NCBI RefSeq assembly: GCF_001428745.1 | Contig: NZ_LMIO01000003.1 | Location: 1 to 64,000, forward strand | Direction of reading: 5' to 3' | DNA length: 64,000 nucleotides | DNA from: Leifsonia sp. Root227 | Lineage (GTDB): Bacteria > Actinomycetota > Actinomycetes > Actinomycetales > Microbacteriaceae | Part shown: piece after piece, positions 25,401-34,414 of the stretch | Layout: the number at the start of each line of letters is the position of its first letter | Position numbering within the stretch: the stretch's first letter is position 1 | Made by a program: the position numbers and the translations under genes | The notes under the pieces: generated by a model | Seen by the model: the letters and a program-made list of their open reading frames with translations, nothing else | Told to the model about the DNA's origin: nothing | Database searches by the model: none

Positions 25401-27195
25401 CGCGGACTCCTTCCTGATGCGGTGTGCGCGGCTGCGCGACCAGCGCGAACCGCTCGGCGAGCTCGCGGTTGACCGCGCGCACGGTGGCGGCGTCGGCCTT
25501 GACGACCGTGCGGTCGGCGGTGAGGAGGCCGTTCAACTCGTCCTCCACGTCGGCGAGCTGGGTGTATACGATCCCGGACAGGCCGGCACCGATGGCCGGA
25601 AGCACCTCGTCCCTGTGCAGTGCGGCGAACGCCGCGCTGAACGCCTCGCGGGAGGCGAGCTTGCGATAGCCGAACTCTCGGGAGCTGAACGCGTGACCGG
25701 AGAGCCGGAGGCTGTAGCCGCCGTACTCGGACACGACGACGGCCCTGCCGTCCCTGCCCCAGCCGCGACGGGGACGGATCCGCCGGAAGTAGACGTGCAG
25801 ACTGCGCAGGTCGCCTCCGCCCTGATCGTGCCAGCCGCTCGCGTGGTCGATCACCCTGTCCTGATCGAGCGATCGGATGCGCCGCACGGCGTCCAGCGCG
25901 TCGAACTGTCCCCAGCCCTCGTTGAACGGGACCCAGACCACGACGCTCGGGACGTTCTTCAGCAGCAGCACGGTCTGATCGAGCTCTGCACGGAACTCGT
26001 CGCGTCCCTCGGCGTCCTGGCGGCCGAACGCGCGGTGCCGCCTGTCGTCCAGCCGCACGGGAAGCAGCACCGGGGCGGTGATGACAGCCGGGTTGTATGC
26101 GCGGCCGCCGTTGACCATGTCCTGCCAGACGAGCATCCCGAGCCTGTCGCAGTGGTGGTACCAGCGCAGCGACTCCACCTTGATGTGCTTGCGCAGCATC
26201 GTGAAGCCGAGCTCCTTCATGCTGCGGATGTCGTGGATCAGCGCCTCGTCGGATGGCGCGGTCAGCAGACCGTCCGGCCAGTATCCCTGGTCGAGCACAC
26301 CGGCGTGGAAGTACGGGCGGCCGTTGAGGTGGAGGCGCGGCTGCCCCGCGCTGTCGCGCTCGACGCTCACCGACCGCATCCCGACGTAGCTGGTCACGCG
26401 GTCGGCGCCGAGCCGCACATCGATGTCGTAGAGGTACGGGTCTTCCGGGCTCCACGGGCGCACATCGTCGATGCGCAGGGCGATCGGCGAGCCGGTGCGG
26501 CCCCTGCCGCTCGCCACCGGCTCCCCGTCGGCGCTCAGCACGACCGTCGCCTCGGCGTCCTCGCTCCCTGCCACGACGATCTCGACCGTGCGCTCGGCGA
26601 GCAACGGCCGGAGGTCGAGGCGCTGGATGTGCAGCCGCGGCACGGCCTCGAGCCACACCGTCTGCCAGATTCCGGACTGGGCGGTGTACCAGATCCCTCC
26701 ACGGCGGATGGCCTGCTTGCCGCGGGAGCGGTGGCCGGTGTCGCTGACGTCGACCACGTCGACGGTGAGCACGTGCTCCGCTCCGTCCGCCAGTGCGGCC
26801 GGGAGCTCGAGGCTGAACGGCAGGAAGCCCCCGGAGTGGCTGCCGACCTGCTCGCCGTCCAGATAGACCACGCAGTCCTGGTCGACGGCGCCGAAGTGCA
26901 GCAGCACGCGACCGTCGTTGGCGTCGTCGACGAATCCGTCCGGCAGGCGCAGGGTGCGCCGGTACCAGAGGTGCTGCCCTGGAAGAAGCTGCCTGCCAAC
27001 GCCGGAGAGTGCGGCCTCCGGCGAGAACGGAACCAGGATCTCGCCGTCCCAGTCCCGGGGATGCGCGGAGCTGCCGGTGATCGCGTACTCCCACAGGCCG
27101 TTGAGGTTGAGGTAGCTGTTGCGGACGAGCTGCGGCCTTGGGTACTCCTGCAGCACGGCGTCCTGGTCGATGGTGTCCGCCCACGGCGTCCTCAT
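25375..27195 (-). CDS. Glycoside hydrolase family 2 (beta-glucuronidase/beta-galactosidase-like)
   Basis: A 606-residue cytoplasmic hydrolase. N-terminal sugar-binding domain (YLNLNGLWEYA, later CVVYLDGEQVGSHSGGFLPF), an Ig-like middle (WSPEDPYLYDIDV) and a C-terminal barrel. The acid/base Glu is in PFNEGWGQ and the nucleophile Glu in VVSEYGGY. This is the short GH2 form, similar to beta-glucuronidase-type enzymes of soil actinobacteria. The ATG at 27195 is used; a GTG at 27201 overlapping the MFS stop (GTGA) is equally possible. The operon order MFS-GH2-DUF2804 implies uptake and hydrolysis of a beta-glycoside. Confidence 0.9.
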   Translation of the reverse strand: MRTPWADTIDQDAVLQEYPRPQLVRNSYLNLNGLWEYAITGSSAHPRDWDGEILVPFSPEAALSGVGRQLLPGQHLWYRRTLRLPDGFVDDANDGRVLLHFGAVDQDCVVYLDGEQVGSHSGGFLPFSLELPAALADGAEHVLTVDVVDVSDTGHRSRGKQAIRRGGIWYTAQSGIWQTVWLEAVPRLHIQRLDLRPLLAERTVEIVVAGSEDAEATVVLSADGEPVASGRGRTGSPIALRIDDVRPWSPEDPYLYDIDVRLGADRVTSYVGMRSVSVERDSAGQPRLHLNGRPYFHAGVLDQGYWPDGLLTAPSDEALIHDIRSMKELGFTMLRKHIKVESLRWYHHCDRLGMLVWQDMVNGGRAYNPAVITAPVLLPVRLDDRRHRAFGRQDAEGRDEFRAELDQTVLLLKNVPSVVVWVPFNEGWGQFDALDAVRRIRSLDQDRVIDHASGWHDQGGGDLRSLHVYFRRIRPRRGWGRDGRAVVVSEYGGYSLRLSGHAFSSREFGYRKLASREAFSAAFAALHRDEVLPAIGAGLSGIVYTQLADVEDELNGLLTADRTVVKADAATVRAVNRELAERFALVAQPRTPHQEGVRDGSQDRRA

Positions 27196-27197
27196 GC

Positions 27198-28514
27198 TCA
27201 CGAGCGGACCGCCCTGGCGCGCAGGACGACGAGCACGGGCACGAGGACGAGCACGGCTGCTGCGGCGATGAAGATCTCCGGTCCGGGCACGGGCTGGACG
27301 ACGCCGAGGGATGTGTAGGTGTTCGCCGCCCCCGAGATCACGGCGGCCCCGAGGAACGGCCCGACGATCATCGGGATCATGACCGCGAGGATCATCCGGA
27401 CGCCCTGCACCGCCCCCGCGCGATCGGCCGGGGTGTGGTCGCGGGTCATCGCGGACACCGTCGCGAGCGACGCCATCATGCCCGCCATCATGACGGTCGC
27501 GGACGCGATCACCGCGGGCAGCTCGCGCGCGAAGGTCATCGCGACGAGCCCGGCCGCGAACACGGCGACCGCCGGCAGCAGGAAGCGAGTCTTGCCGATC
27601 CTGTCCATCACCCGGCCGCCCAGGATGCTCAGCACCGACGCCAGGATCAGCACGATCCCGAGGGCGAGCGCGTACGACTCGATGCGGAGGTAGCGCTGCA
27701 GGTAGATGATCACGTACGGCAGGAACACCTGCGTGCTCGTGCCGATGACCGTCCAGATGGCGAGCGTGAGATAGAGCGCCGGCTGCCGCCTGATCGTGCT
27801 CGGGCGGAGGCCGTGCAGCACGGCGGTGAGGATGCCGTCGGTGCGTGCGGGGACGCCGCGGTCTCTGATCAGGAACCACGACGCAGCTCCGGTCAGGATC
27901 GTGACGATGCCGACGACGCCGAAGAACAGCTTCCAGTCGCCGGCGCGGGTGAGGCCGTCGAGCAGGCCGAACACCAGCAGCATCGCGATCAGCGGAAGCA
28001 CCGCGAGCACGCCGTCGACGCGTCCGCGATTGCCTGGATCGGTGGAGTCGGTCACCCACGCGGTGAAGGCGGCGTCGTTGGCGCCGGAGCCGAACGCGCT
28101 CATCACGCAGTCGAGCAGCACGATCGCGACGATCGCCCCGATCAGCGCGGCGCCGGTCGGAGCAGCTGCCCCCGCCGGTGCGCCGACGAAGCCGAAGCCG
28201 GCCGTGCAGACGCCCCACGCGACGTAGCCGAACGCGATGATCGCGCGGCGGCGGCCCATCCTGTCCGACCAGGCGCCGACGAGGAGGGTCGCGATCGTCG
28301 CGGCGATCGCGCTGGCGCTCACCAGGATCGCGATGACGTTCGGGTCAGGCGAGATGGTGTCGTACACGTACACATTGAGGTACATGTTCTCGACCGTCCA
28401 CGCGAGCTGTCCGACCAGCCCGACGACGACGAGCGCCAGCCAGGTGCGGCCGCCGATGGCGGTGCGGGTCGAGCGGGTGGTGGCCGGGGCTGCGGGTTCG
28501 GTTCGTGGACCCAT
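27198..28514 (-). CDS. Major facilitator superfamily transporter (sugar/glycoside type)
   Basis: A 438-residue membrane protein with about 12 helices. The MFS loop 2-3 motif is GAWSDRMGRRRAI and its counterpart is GRVMDRIGKTRFL in the second half. The ATG at 28514 starts MGPRTEP; a longer frame upstream would run through the operator. First gene of the MFS-GH2-DUF2804 operon. The 16-base LacI motif sits 21 bases upstream of the start, a position where a bound repressor would block transcription or its initiation. Confidence 0.88.
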   Translation of the reverse strand: MGPRTEPAAPATTRSTRTAIGGRTWLALVVVGLVGQLAWTVENMYLNVYVYDTISPDPNVIAILVSASAIAATIATLLVGAWSDRMGRRRAIIAFGYVAWGVCTAGFGFVGAPAGAAAPTGAALIGAIVAIVLLDCVMSAFGSGANDAAFTAWVTDSTDPGNRGRVDGVLAVLPLIAMLLVFGLLDGLTRAGDWKLFFGVVGIVTILTGAASWFLIRDRGVPARTDGILTAVLHGLRPSTIRRQPALYLTLAIWTVIGTSTQVFLPYVIIYLQRYLRIESYALALGIVLILASVLSILGGRVMDRIGKTRFLLPAVAVFAAGLVAMTFARELPAVIASATVMMAGMMASLATVSAMTRDHTPADRAGAVQGVRMILAVMIPMIVGPFLGAAVISGAANTYTSLGVVQPVPGPEIFIAAAAVLVLVPVLVVLRARAVRS

Positions 28515-28534
28515 CACATCCTCATCATCGAGAG

Positions 28535-28550
28535 TTGCAACGTGGAAATA
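28535..28550 (+). promoter_or_regulatory. LacI-type operator motif, copy 3
   Basis: Identical in all 16 bases to the word at 18245-18260, about 10 kb away, and again immediately before an operon (MFS-GH2-DUF2804). Confidence 0.75.
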
Positions 28551-28563
28551 GTGATCTGACAAT

Positions 28564-28608
28564 AGCAACAAAAACGGCCGCGAGAGGACAGAGTCCCCTC
28601 GCGGCCGT
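28564..28608 (-). terminator. Rho-independent terminator of the MarR-SDR operon
   Basis: On the minus strand an 11-base perfect stem (ACGGCCGCGAG at 28574-28584 with its complement at 28598-28608) is followed by TTTTTGTTGC. It lies 12 bases after the SDR stop codon and separates this operon from the MFS operon downstream. Confidence 0.85.
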
Positions 28609-28619
28609 CCGGGATCAGG

Positions 28620-29399
28620 TCACCAGGTGCTGTCTCCGCGCACGGTCACGTCGTAGCCGCCGTCGACGAACACCACCTGTCCGCACAGGTGCGAGTTCTC
28701 CTCGCCGGCCAGCCAGGCCAGGAGCTTGGCGGCGACCTCGGCGTCGAACGGGCCGTTCAGTGGCATCGGCACCTGCTCGTTGAGGCGCGCCCGCCCTTCT
28801 GCGGTGGCGACGAGCTCCGCGGTCATCGGCGTCAGGACGACGCCGGGGGCGATCGCGTTGAGTGGGATGCTCGCGCCTGCCCACTCCGGCGTCGCCGCGT
28901 TTCTGCGCAGCCACCGCGCGAGCGCCCGCTTGCTGGAGGAGTAGATCTGGTGGGCGGTCGAAGGGGACTCGGCGAGCTCGGCCGCACGCGCGAGCGCGTC
29001 CTGCTCTGCGCCATCCAGCAGGAGTTCGACCAGCTTCTCGTCGTGGTCCTGCAGCGATGCCATCGACGCAACCGCGACGGCCCGCGGGGCAGTGGATGCG
29101 GTCAGCAGTGGGCGCAGCCCCTCCAGCGTCGCGATGGCTCCGTAGTAGTTCACGGCCGCCGTGACCGGGATGCCGGCGCTGAGGCCGGCGACGGCGAGCA
29201 CGCCGTCGAGGACGCCGCCGGACAGCTCGGTCGCCTGCTCGACCAGGGTTGCGCGGCCCTCGGCGGTGGACAGGTCGGCGGAGATGTCCGTGCCGCGCAG
29301 GTCGGCGCCGATGACGCGTTCGCCGCGGGAGCGGAGGAGTTCTGCTGTCGCTTTGCCGATGCCGCTCGCGGCTCCGGTGACGAGGTAGGTGCGGGTCAT
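28620..29399 (-). CDS. Short-chain dehydrogenase/reductase
   Basis: A 259-residue NAD(P)-dependent oxidoreductase. The cofactor motif is TGAASGIG (residues 8-15), and the catalytic Tyr/Lys are in YSSSK (about residue 155). The spacing and ending (CGQVVFVDGGYDVTVRG) resemble 3-alpha-hydroxysteroid dehydrogenase/carbonyl reductase-type SDRs, but the substrate is not determinable. The ATG overlaps the stop of the MarR regulator gene (ATGA), so the pair forms a small inducible operon ending in a strong terminator. Confidence 0.88.
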   Translation of the reverse strand: MTRTYLVTGAASGIGKATAELLRSRGERVIGADLRGTDISADLSTAEGRATLVEQATELSGGVLDGVLAVAGLSAGIPVTAAVNYYGAIATLEGLRPLLTASTAPRAVAVASMASLQDHDEKLVELLLDGAEQDALARAAELAESPSTAHQIYSSSKRALARWLRRNAATPEWAGASIPLNAIAPGVVLTPMTAELVATAEGRARLNEQVPMPLNGPFDAEVAAKLLAWLAGEENSHLCGQVVFVDGGYDVTVRGDSTW

Positions 29400-29929
29400 G
29401 ATTCTGCTTTCTCTGGTCGGTCGGGGGTGTGCTGCGGAGCAGCGGAGACGCGCGACGCGTGCGCGACGGCGTCGTCTCGGAAGCGGTGCAGGAAGCGATC
29501 GAAGTCGGCGCGGTCCCGCTCCGGCCACGCTCGGAGCAGGTCGGCCATCATCGCATCCCCTGCCGCGACGAGCGCTGCCGCCGTCTCCGTCCCGGTGGTC
29601 GAGAGCCGCAGGAGCGTCGCCCGGGAGTCCTCCGGGTCCTGCCGCTTCTCGATCAGCCCGTGCGTGCCGAGCCGCGCGGTCAGCTTGGAGATGGCGGATG
29701 CTCCGACGTGCAGCCGGGAGGCGAGGGTCGACGCGCGCTGCTCGCCGTCGCGCGCGAGCATCGTGACGGCGACGATGGCGGTCGTGTCGAGGTCGACGCC
29801 GACCCCGGTGGCCAGGCCGCGGATGAACGCACCGGACGACCAGAGCGAGAAGACCTCGAGCAGTGCGGCGAGCTGGCCGGAGCGATAGGGGAGGCCGGGG
29901 GTGTCGTCTGGGACCTCATCCACAGTCAT
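29396..29929 (-). CDS. MarR family transcriptional regulator
   Basis: A 177-residue winged-helix protein. The DNA-binding part reads QRASTLASRLHVGASAISKLTARLGTHGLIEK followed by the wing QDPEDSRATLLRLSTTG. It precedes and overlaps the SDR gene. A near-perfect palindrome at 29947-29967, 18 bases before the start, is its likely operator, giving autoregulation and control of the dehydrogenase by a small, probably phenolic or hydrophobic, ligand. The ligand type is inferred from the family only. Confidence 0.88.
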   Translation of the reverse strand: MTVDEVPDDTPGLPYRSGQLAALLEVFSLWSSGAFIRGLATGVGVDLDTTAIVAVTMLARDGEQRASTLASRLHVGASAISKLTARLGTHGLIEKRQDPEDSRATLLRLSTTGTETAAALVAAGDAMMADLLRAWPERDRADFDRFLHRFRDDAVAHASRVSAAPQHTPDRPEKAES

Positions 29930-29946
29930 GTCGCCGCCTTTCGGAG

Positions 29947-29967
29947 ATACTGTCCTGAAGACAGTAT
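29947..29967. promoter_or_regulatory. Palindromic operator of the MarR-SDR operon
   Basis: ATACTGTC and GACAGTAT are perfect 8-base arms around a five-base centre. Size, symmetry and position just upstream of a MarR gene fit a MarR dimer site. Confidence 0.7.
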
Positions 29968-30005
29968 ATGCCCGCGCGGAAGGGCGGGGCGTCCAGGCCG
30001 TCGAA

Positions 30006-30323
30006 TCAGACCAGCGTCTCGACCCGGATGAGGTCGGTGCGCGCGATCACGGTGCGGTGCACGTCTGCCAGCGCCACCCGCTCCGGATCGGTCAGGTAAG
30101 ACTGCAGCGCGGCGTCGTCCGGCAGGTGGATGACCTGCACCTCCAGCGGGGCCCCATCATCCCCTCCGCTCTCGCCTCCACGATCCGACGCGGCGCGACG
30201 GACCCGGCTGACCACCCGCCCTCCGTGCTTCGGCACGAGCGCGAGAACGGTGTCTTCGTAGCGGGTGAGGGCGTCGTCGTTGCCGTCGGTCGCCCAGAGC
30301 AGGACGCAGAGTTCGAGAGCCAT
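30006..30323 (-). CDS. Small alpha/beta-barrel protein (DUF1330/monooxygenase-like)
   Basis: A 105-residue protein beginning MALELCVLLWATDGNDD. The pattern, strand-helix (ALTRYEDTVLALVPKHGGRVVSRV), then VQVIHLPDDAALQSYLTDPERVALADVHRTVIARTDLIRVE, is that of dimeric alpha+beta barrel proteins such as DUF1330 or EthD-type. Function unknown. The start codon lies in a 13-base tandem duplication. Confidence 0.6.
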   Translation of the reverse strand: MALELCVLLWATDGNDDALTRYEDTVLALVPKHGGRVVSRVRRAASDRGGESGGDDGAPLEVQVIHLPDDAALQSYLTDPERVALADVHRTVIARTDLIRVETLV

Positions 30324-30352
30324 CGGCACAGGATATCGGCACAGGATATCGG
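30322..30352 (+). repeat. 13-base tandem duplication at a gene start
   Basis: ATCGGCACAGGAT is repeated twice exactly, followed by a further ATCGG. It spans the start and ribosome-binding region of the small protein gene on the minus strand, so copy-number change would alter its leader. Confidence 0.6.
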
Positions 30353-30374
30353 TGTCGGGTGCGGGCGGAGCCGG

Positions 30375-31175
30375 TCAGGCGAGGATCGCCGTCGTCAGCG
30401 TGGCGACGAGAGGGCGGGTCACTCTGCCGTCGAACGCGTCCACGATCAGTGTCTCGACGTCGTCGAGCAGTCCCTCCCGCTGCTCGGACGGCATCAGGCG
30501 CGTGCCGGAGTAGCTGAGCATGAGCTTGCGGTAGTCGGCAGCGCTGTAGGTCTGGTTCCAGTCGTAGCGGCGCACCTCCACGCGATCGAAGCGGCGGTCG
30601 GAGGCGATGGCGCTCCGGATGGGCGGATCGGCGTCCTCTCTGGTCGGCGCCGGCGGGCCGGTGTGCCCCTGCCCGTATCTGTCGTACAGCGGCTGGGCGG
30701 CGGCGAAGAACCCCCGGTCGTCTTGCGACGCCACCTGGATGAGGTCGACGACGGCCAGCACGCCTCCGTTCCGCAGCAGCAGCGCCGGCCGGTCGAGCTG
30801 CGCGCCGAGCGAGATCCAGTGGTACGCCGTGGCCGAGAACACGGCGTCGACCGACCGGGCGGGCAGGGGCAGGCGCTCGAAATCGCCGACGCTCACGCTC
30901 AGCAGCTCCGATGGCAGCTTCGATCGCAGGACGGCGGCCAGCGCCGGACCGAGCTCGACGGCGTGCACGGTCGCTCCCCGCGCCAGCAGGTCGGTCGTCG
31001 CCTGTCCTGTGCCCGGGCCGACCTCCAGGATGTCCGGCGCCGGGGGCAGCAGCGCGAACAGCGCGTCGAACAGCGCGGCGGGGTAGGACGGGCGCACCTC
31101 GTCGTACACCTCGGCCGCCGCGTCGAAGGCGAGGCGCCCTGCCCGGTCGCCGCTCGTGTCGCCCGCCCGGCTCAC
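30375..31175 (-). CDS. Class I SAM-dependent methyltransferase
   Basis: A 266-residue enzyme with the SAM motif ILEVGPGTGQAT (about residues 48-59), a second acidic strand VHAVELGP, and SVDAVFSATAYHWIS, typical of the UbiE/COQ5-like small-molecule group. The GTG start overlaps the stop of the upstream MFS gene (GTGA), so transporter and methyltransferase are co-expressed. The acceptor is unknown; an exporter-linked methyltransferase would fit modification of a toxic or secreted compound. Confidence 0.85.
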   Translation of the reverse strand: MSRAGDTSGDRAGRLAFDAAAEVYDEVRPSYPAALFDALFALLPPAPDILEVGPGTGQATTDLLARGATVHAVELGPALAAVLRSKLPSELLSVSVGDFERLPLPARSVDAVFSATAYHWISLGAQLDRPALLLRNGGVLAVVDLIQVASQDDRGFFAAAQPLYDRYGQGHTGPPAPTREDADPPIRSAIASDRRFDRVEVRRYDWNQTYSAADYRKLMLSYSGTRLMPSEQREGLLDDVETLIVDAFDGRVTRPLVATLTTAILA

Positions 31176-32545
31176 GTCGCCGCACCGGGGAGCGCCGGAT
31201 CGGCGCCTCGGTACTCCTTCGACAGCATCCGGTACGACCTGGTGAGGAACGCCCCCACCCCGAGCAGTACCATCAGCAGCCCGGACACCAGGAACACGAA
31301 TGCGATGCCGCGTGCGTCGCCCTCCCCGAGTAGCCAGCCCCAGGTGGCCTGACCGGCGTCACTCGCCAGGTACGGGATGATGACGAACTGCGCGATGGGC
31401 GCGATGAGGAACGCCGTGATCGGCGCTGCTGCGGACTCCAGCGCCTGGGCGAATCCGAAGACGCGACCCTGGCGCCGGAAGGTCACGACCTTCTGGATGA
31501 CCGTCTGCTCCGCGGCCTCCACCGCCGGGATCATCGTCATGTACAGCCAGATGCCGAGCACGTACAGCCACCACCACTCGCGGATGGTGAACAGGGCGCC
31601 GAGCACGCCCATCCCGATCACGAGCATCAGCATCGTGCGGATCGGGTTCCTGCCCAGCCCGAACTTCGCGATGACGAGACCGCCGATGATGAACCCCGTC
31701 GACGAGATGGCCAGCACGATCCCCCACAGCTCCACCTGGAACAGCTCGAGCCCGTACGGGTCCATCAACGCCAGGTACACGCCGCCGATCAGGTTGTTGA
31801 AGGTGGAGAAGATGATGAGGGCGAACAGGCCGGGCGCGCTGCGGATCGCGCTGATGCTCCCGCGCAGGTCCATGCCGGGTGCCTTCTCGCCGTCGCCGTG
31901 CGGCGCATCCTCCGGGATGCGCAGGAACAGCAGGTGGAAGAGGGCCAGCCCGGTGAAGGTGATGGCGATGACGAGCGTCCAGCCCATTCCGAGCATCCCG
32001 ATCGCCAGCCCGCTGAACACACTGGTCACGATGAACGCGAGGCCCAGCACCGTGCCGACCAGGCCGTTCGCGTTGGCGTGCCGCTCCACAGGGATGAGCA
32101 GGGTGACGGTGGTGGACAGAGCGATGTTCCGCATGTTCTCGATCACCGAACCGAACAGCACGATGCCGGCGAACACCCAGAACATCGGCCCGGCGATGTC
32201 GAGGAGCGCCGACTCGGGGAACAGCAGGTAGAAGACTCCGGCGATGCAGAACGACACCAGCGTGACGGCGCTCGCGACGAGCATCACCGCGTGCTTGCGG
32301 TAGCGGTCGACGATCGACCCGAACAGGATCGAGAACACGGCGACGAGCAGCATGTACGCTCCGCCGACGATGCCCGTCGCGAGCACCGAGTGCGTCTCGA
32401 GGTAGACCCAGAACGTCAGAGCGAACCAGAGGAAGCTGGTGGTCACGTTGGCGATCATCGTGTTGACCAGCACCTGCAGGAACGTGCGGGTACCGCCCGC
32501 GGGTGGGGCGGACGTGGCTTGCGCGGCAGTCGACGGCTCCGCCAT
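31172..32545 (-). CDS. Major facilitator superfamily transporter (efflux type)
   Basis: A 457-residue protein with about 12 helices. LFGSIVDRYRKHAVML is the MFS loop 2-3 motif. The overall pattern resembles drug/macrolide exporters such as MefA-type proteins. The ATG at 32545 (MAEPSTAAQ) gives a normal short cytoplasmic N-terminus. It is co-transcribed with the methyltransferase. The substrate cannot be read from sequence. Confidence 0.85.
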   Translation of the reverse strand: MAEPSTAAQATSAPPAGGTRTFLQVLVNTMIANVTTSFLWFALTFWVYLETHSVLATGIVGGAYMLLVAVFSILFGSIVDRYRKHAVMLVASAVTLVSFCIAGVFYLLFPESALLDIAGPMFWVFAGIVLFGSVIENMRNIALSTTVTLLIPVERHANANGLVGTVLGLAFIVTSVFSGLAIGMLGMGWTLVIAITFTGLALFHLLFLRIPEDAPHGDGEKAPGMDLRGSISAIRSAPGLFALIIFSTFNNLIGGVYLALMDPYGLELFQVELWGIVLAISSTGFIIGGLVIAKFGLGRNPIRTMLMLVIGMGVLGALFTIREWWWLYVLGIWLYMTMIPAVEAAEQTVIQKVVTFRRQGRVFGFAQALESAAAPITAFLIAPIAQFVIIPYLASDAGQATWGWLLGEGDARGIAFVFLVSGLLMVLLGVGAFLTRSYRMLSKEYRGADPALPGAAT

Positions 32546-32620
32546 GCAGACGAGGCTACGGGATGCGCGCGCCCCTGTCACGGGTCGGCCGCGGGCGCGG
32601 GTGCCGGCGCGACAGGAGGC

Positions 32621-33334
32621 TCAGCTTCGCGGCGTGCCCGGCTCAGGTGCGCGGGTCTCGGATGCGCGGGCCTCGGGTGCGCGGGTCTCCTGGGCGCTGG
32701 TCTCCTGCGCGTACGGCCCGGAGGCGTCGAGCAGCCCGAGCCGCGCGGCTTTCCTGACGGCGTCGATGCGGGAGGTGGCGCCGAGCTTCACGTACATGTT
32801 GGTGGTGTGCCGTTTGACCGTGCCCTCCGCGATGTGGAGCTGGACGCTGATGTCGCGGTTCGTGTACGCCTGGGCGATCATCCGGAGCACGTCGAGCTCT
32901 CGGCTGGTGAGGATGGTGGGGGCGGCCGCCTCCGTGTCCGGGGCGGCCGGGCGCGTCGTGGCCGGCGCCGGGGTGGCGCCGGCCACGATCATCGACAGGT
33001 CGTCTCCGTTGACCTTCTTGGTGACGTAGTGGCTCGCCCCCGCGCGCAGCAGCTGGCGTTCGAGGGCGACGTCGTTGTGCATGGTGAGGACGACGATCGC
33101 GATCTCCGGATGGTCGCGGCGGACGCGCGTGATCGTCTGCTCCGCGGGGATGCCTGGCAGCTCGACGTCGAGGAGGAGGACGTCGGGGGAGGTCTCCGCG
33201 ACGAGCCGGAGGGCGTCGTAGCTGGTGCCGCCCTCGCCGACGATGTCGAAGGCGCTCTCCAACAGGGCGCGGATGCCCTGTCGGAACAGGCTGTGGTCGT
33301 CGATGATGACGATGCTGCGACGCTCTGCCGTCAT
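32621..33334 (-). CDS. Two-component response regulator, NarL/LuxR family
   Basis: A 237-residue regulator. The receiver has IIDDH at residues 10-14 and the phosphoacceptor Asp in LLLDVELPG (about 56), with the conserved Lys in VTKK. The LuxR HTH spans about 140-200 (LTSRELDVLRMIAQAYTNRDISVQLHIAEGTVKRHTTNM). A 30-residue tail of AQET/APE/ASET-like repeats follows, which is unusual. The ATG overlaps the kinase stop (ATGA). Direct repeats upstream of the operon (35366-35417) are possible binding sites. Confidence 0.92.
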   Translation of the reverse strand: MTAERRSIVIIDDHSLFRQGIRALLESAFDIVGEGGTSYDALRLVAETSPDVLLLDVELPGIPAEQTITRVRRDHPEIAIVVLTMHNDVALERQLLRAGASHYVTKKVNGDDLSMIVAGATPAPATTRPAAPDTEAAAPTILTSRELDVLRMIAQAYTNRDISVQLHIAEGTVKRHTTNMYVKLGATSRIDAVRKAARLGLLDASGPYAQETSAQETRAPEARASETRAPEPGTPRS

Positions 33335-34383
33335 ACGCCGGCCTCCTGGATGGGGATGCTCAGTTCGACGTGGGTGCCGACGCCGGGGCCTGGGTCGATG
33401 GTGAGGTCTGCCCCGATGAGCTCGGCGCGCTCCTGGGCCGCGATCAGCCCGAGCGCGCCGGAGCGGATCCTGTCGTGCTCGAAGCCGTGCCCGTCGTCGC
33501 GGACGGAGAGGCGCACGCTGCCTGGCTGCCAGCTGGAGCTCACGGTGATCGTGCCGGCCCCTGAGTGTCGTCGCGCGTTGTGGATGGCCTCCCTGACGAT
33601 GATGAACGCCTCCTCCTGCGTTCCCGTGGTGAGCCTGAACGGCATCCCGTCCAGCTCCACGATCACCCGGGGACCTGCGTCGTCGAGGTCGGCCACGTAG
33701 TCGTTGAGTGCTTCGTCGAGGCGTTTGTCCCCGACGAAGTGCCGCAGGTCCCTGGCGATCGCGCGGGTCTCGTCCAGCGCTGCGTCGAACAGCGCCATCC
33801 CGTCGGCGAGCCGCACCTGCGCATCCGTGCCTGCCGGGTCCGCGAGTCCGCTGAGGTCGACGCGCTGCATCCCCGCCGCGATGCTGTGGGCGACGCGGTC
33901 GTGCAGCTCGCGGGAGATGCCGAGTCGTTCCTCGCTGTGCGCGACGGCGAGCCGTTCCAGCAGAACGTTCACGTAGGCGACGGAGGCGGGGATGACGTTG
34001 CCCATGATCGACGCGTTGAGCGCTCGCGCGATGTCGTCGTGTCCGAGCCGGTCGCCCGTGGCCTTCACGAGGACGCCGAGGCCGACATCGAACAGCAGCG
34101 TCGCCGCTTTCAGGCTGTCGACCGGATGCACGTTCTGCCTCGCCCGGTGCTCGCCCACCTCAGCGCCGCGCGACGCCTGCTTCGGCTCCGCAGCGGCGCT
34201 GAGCCCGAGGGTGGCGAGCGTCTGGCCGAGGATGTGCTCGATCTGCGCCACGAACTCCGCCTCGATGTACGGGTCGGAGACCAGTGCGCTGTCCACGGAG
34301 CGGAGGGCGGCGACCGTCTGTTCGATGATCGCGGCGCTGGCGTCTGCGAGCTGGTGGTCGTGGTCGGAGGTGCTGGTAGTCAT
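33331..34383 (-). CDS. Soluble two-component histidine kinase (HisKA_3 type)
   Basis: A 350-residue sensor kinase without membrane segments, so it should sense a cytoplasmic or membrane-diffusible signal. The phosphorylated His is in SRELHDRVAHSIAAGM (about residue 160). The ATPase domain has REAIHNARRHSGA (N box), VRDDGHGF (G1) and SGALGLIAAQERA (G2). The N-terminal 150 residues form a helical sensor region I do not recognise. The ATG at 34383 is used since the upstream frame is non-coding. It lies between the UbiA and response-regulator genes in one operon. Confidence 0.88.
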   Translation of the reverse strand: MTTSTSDHDHQLADASAAIIEQTVAALRSVDSALVSDPYIEAEFVAQIEHILGQTLATLGLSAAAEPKQASRGAEVGEHRARQNVHPVDSLKAATLLFDVGLGVLVKATGDRLGHDDIARALNASIMGNVIPASVAYVNVLLERLAVAHSEERLGISRELHDRVAHSIAAGMQRVDLSGLADPAGTDAQVRLADGMALFDAALDETRAIARDLRHFVGDKRLDEALNDYVADLDDAGPRVIVELDGMPFRLTTGTQEEAFIIVREAIHNARRHSGAGTITVSSSWQPGSVRLSVRDDGHGFEHDRIRSGALGLIAAQERAELIGADLTIDPGPGVGTHVELSIPIQEAGV

Positions 34384-34414
34384 TGGTGGCTTTTCTATCA
34401 CGGGGTCGTCTCGT

